Below are positions 62,225 to 64,000 of a stretch of 64,000 bases of DNA, one piece after another. The notes beneath the pieces are model-generated. The model saw nothing but the letters and a program-made list of their open reading frames with translations, was not told where the DNA came from and did no database searches. Position numbers and translations under genes: made by a program. Origin of the DNA: Lottia gigantea (lineage: Eukaryota; Mollusca; Gastropoda; Lottiidae); assembly GCF_000327385.1 (NCBI RefSeq), contig NW_008708846.1, positions 2,375,782 to 2,439,781 on the forward strand. Direction: 5' to 3'. How positions within the stretch are numbered: position 1 is the stretch's first letter; each line of letters opens with the position of its first letter.

Positions 62225-62680
62225 TAATACTTATATGACATGTTAAGGTGCATATAATAACATAGCTAATAGGTGCATATAATAACATAGCTAATAGGTT
62301 TATATAATAATATTGCTAATAGGTGCATATAATAACATAGCTAATAGGTGCATATAATAGCATAACATAGCTAAAAGGTGCATATAATAACATAACATAG
62401 CTAATAGGTGCATATAATAACATAGCTAATAGGTGCATATAATAACATAGCTAACAGGTGCATATAATAGCATAACATAGCTAAAAGGTGCATATAATAA
62501 CATAGTTAACAGGTGCATATAATAACATAACATAGCTAATAGGTGCATATAATAACATAGCTAACAGGTGCATATAATAACATAACATAGCTAATAGGTG
62601 CATATAATAACATAACATAGCTAACATGTGCATATAATAAAATAAGTATTAGGTGCATATAATAACATAGCTAATATCAC
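62225..62680. repeat. Minisatellite, 25/30-bp unit
   Basis: About 17 units of AATAGGTGCATATAATAACA plus TAGCT (25 bp). They alternate with longer units in which ACATA is doubled (30 bp), and some carry ATAGCATAACATAGCTAAA. The long and short forms are interleaved. Confidence 0.95.
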
Positions 62681-62699
62681 GGTTAAATAGAATAATCAT

Positions 62700-63090
62700 A
62701 TTATATACTGTCAATGTTACATAAAGGACATTTACTGTAGTATACATGTTGTAAGTGTTAAATGTGATGCATGTTGCATTTGGACACAAATGCTCAAATG
62801 TTGTTAATATTAATGGTTTAAGAAATGTTGCCAGTGTTACATGTGGTAGGAAATGTTGCTAATGTTACAAGTAGTGATGTTGGTTTCAATTGTCACATGT
62901 TGGTGGACATTTGGTATGAAGTTAATGACATGTTGCTTATGTTGCAAGTATATATTTTGTATTATGATGTTTCATGTTGTCAGGAAATGTTACATTTAGT
63001 AATAATCCTAATGTTACCAGTCAATATCTATGTTTTTTATGTTGTCAGACATGCTACAAACATTTTATGTTGCTAATGTTTTATTAAAAA
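62700..63090. repeat. Decayed tandem repeat rich in TGTTGC/TGTTAC
   Basis: Motifs like AATGTTGCTAATGTTACA recur irregularly across about 390 bases next to the 25/30-bp array. It looks like an old array of a different unit that has lost its regularity. The 83-residue plus frame inside is a consequence. Confidence 0.5.
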
Positions 63091-63602
63091 GGTCTTATAA
63101 TTACATGTAGATACGTGTTACATTTACAAATGCAGAAATTAATAGTTTACAATTTGTTCTCAAACTTACAAGATCACTACAACATTTCATGATCCTTCAA
63201 ATCTTAAAATATTTTAAAAATTTCAATAGAAGTTCATTTCGAATGATCTCACATTATGTATTGACAATGGCTATATTGCTTTTATAAAATATCAGCTGAA
63301 TGAAAGCCTTAGAAAAATATTTGCTCAAAGACTTATATATATTTCAGTCTATTCACACAACAGGTCAAAATGTATGAAATTTGAAGAATTACATTTCAAA
63401 TGAAAGCAGAACATATTTATATAATTTGTAAAGATTATTAAAAAAGTAAATAAAAGTATTAAAAGATTTATCTTATGTAAATAATATTTGCTACAATACT
63501 TTTTTATGCTAAAATATGTATTCAAGCTCATAATTTCCTTTCATTTTTTTGTGAATAATTTTAATCATGTTTTTTAGAGTGACAACAAAGGTTGACACTG
63601 TA

Positions 63603-63909
63603 CCATCTCCATAATATCAAGCTATTATAAACTTCAGCTTATACCTTGACTTCAGTAGTCACTTTCTTGCGTCACAGTGTTTTGTAAATGAAGCGATTGG
63701 ATTGTATGTATTAAGTTAAGCCAATTAGAGGCCCCAACAGAAAGTCTGTAAACAATAAGTCATAATGTTCACAGTCTTTATGTTAAGGGCTCTGATTGGC
63801 TTTATTAGCTAACATGCAATCCAGTCAAATTCTTGCATTCTGTGATACAAGAAAGGAGACAATTGTAGGTATAAGAGGAACTTTGTACTGGCTTGACTAA
63901 GTGAAGATG
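63603..63909. mobile_element. Long-TIR MITE, family H1, copy 5
   Basis: The left end CCATCTCCATAATATCAAGC is followed by TTATACCTTGACTTCAGTAG. The right arm has GATACAAGAAAGGAGACAAT and ends GACTAAGTGAAGATG. The centre has two further inverted blocks (CAATTAGAGGCCCC against GGGCTCTGATTGGC). Flanks ACACTGTA and ACCGTGTA agree at 6 of 8. Confidence 0.82.
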
Positions 63910-64000
63910 ACCGTGTACAGGGACATCAAATTCTACCAGATTTGTACCTTTCTGACTTGATGCATTCAACATATAGCACATTTTGTATAGCTACTTTCAG

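Larger units (their letters stand above)
21107..64000 (+). other. Presumed long first intron of the spondin-like gene (right end open)
   Basis: It begins with a consensus donor, GTAAGA. No further exon with spondin-N, TSP1 or remaining Reeler sequence was recognised up to the window edge, and no other gene was recognised either. From about 24 kb on, CpG is strongly depleted, as expected for a methylated transcribed region. A separate gene with small exons inside this span cannot be excluded. Confidence 0.45.

Noticed and set aside
1-64000. CRISPR array, operon or phage/bacterial system
   Set aside because: The tandem arrays have no unique spacers, there are no cas-like or prokaryotic genes, and the coding exon is spliced, so the DNA is eukaryotic.

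Overview
This looks like nuclear DNA of a marine invertebrate. It is AT-rich (about two thirds A+T by eye) and has almost no long open frames outside tandem arrays. It carries many tRNA-derived SINEs, terminal-inverted-repeat elements and minisatellites, and one spliced secretory gene. I lean towards a lophotrochozoan, possibly a mollusc, because of the density of tRNA-SINEs and short TIR elements, but nothing here fixes the species. No bacterial, phage or organellar genes, CRISPR arrays or rRNA were seen.

One protein-coding exon is convincing: 20899-21106 (+). It encodes a signal peptide and the start of a Reeler domain of the F-spondin (spondin-1) type, and ends at a clean phase-1 donor (GTAAGA). 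A TATA box lies about 470 bp upstream. No second exon was recognised, so 21107-64000 is best read as the long first intron of this gene. The left 20 kb would be its upstream region. A tiny candidate exon near 2205 (MATKGQ followed by a donor) is much weaker.

Layout. From 1 to 20.4 kb the sequence is intergenic with normal CpG frequency. It holds old SINE pieces, a TTAA-bounded MITE (4.04-4.30 kb), a CAGTG-ended hAT-like MITE (9.4 kb), a small minisatellite (10.9 kb), the first copy of a long-TIR MITE (12.5 kb), a 1.7-kb minisatellite complex (15.3-17.1 kb) and a 290-bp giant hairpin (18.4 kb). From 20.4 to 21.1 kb lie the promoter and exon 1. From about 24 kb to the end the sequence is strongly CpG-poor. 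It contains SINEs (one inserted into another, one complete with target duplications), four more copies of the long-TIR MITE, foldback elements, and four further minisatellite arrays (41.5, 42.7, 51.2 and 62.2 kb).

The most informative features are these: the CpG step a few kb inside the gene, which fits gene-body methylation; the five-copy MITE family with 8-bp target duplications, one copy sitting inside a SINE; the nested SINEs at 26 kb; and the two neighbouring arrays with different 32-bp units. I found no evidence of a new multi-gene system. All repeat families were recognised by internal comparison only, without a database.
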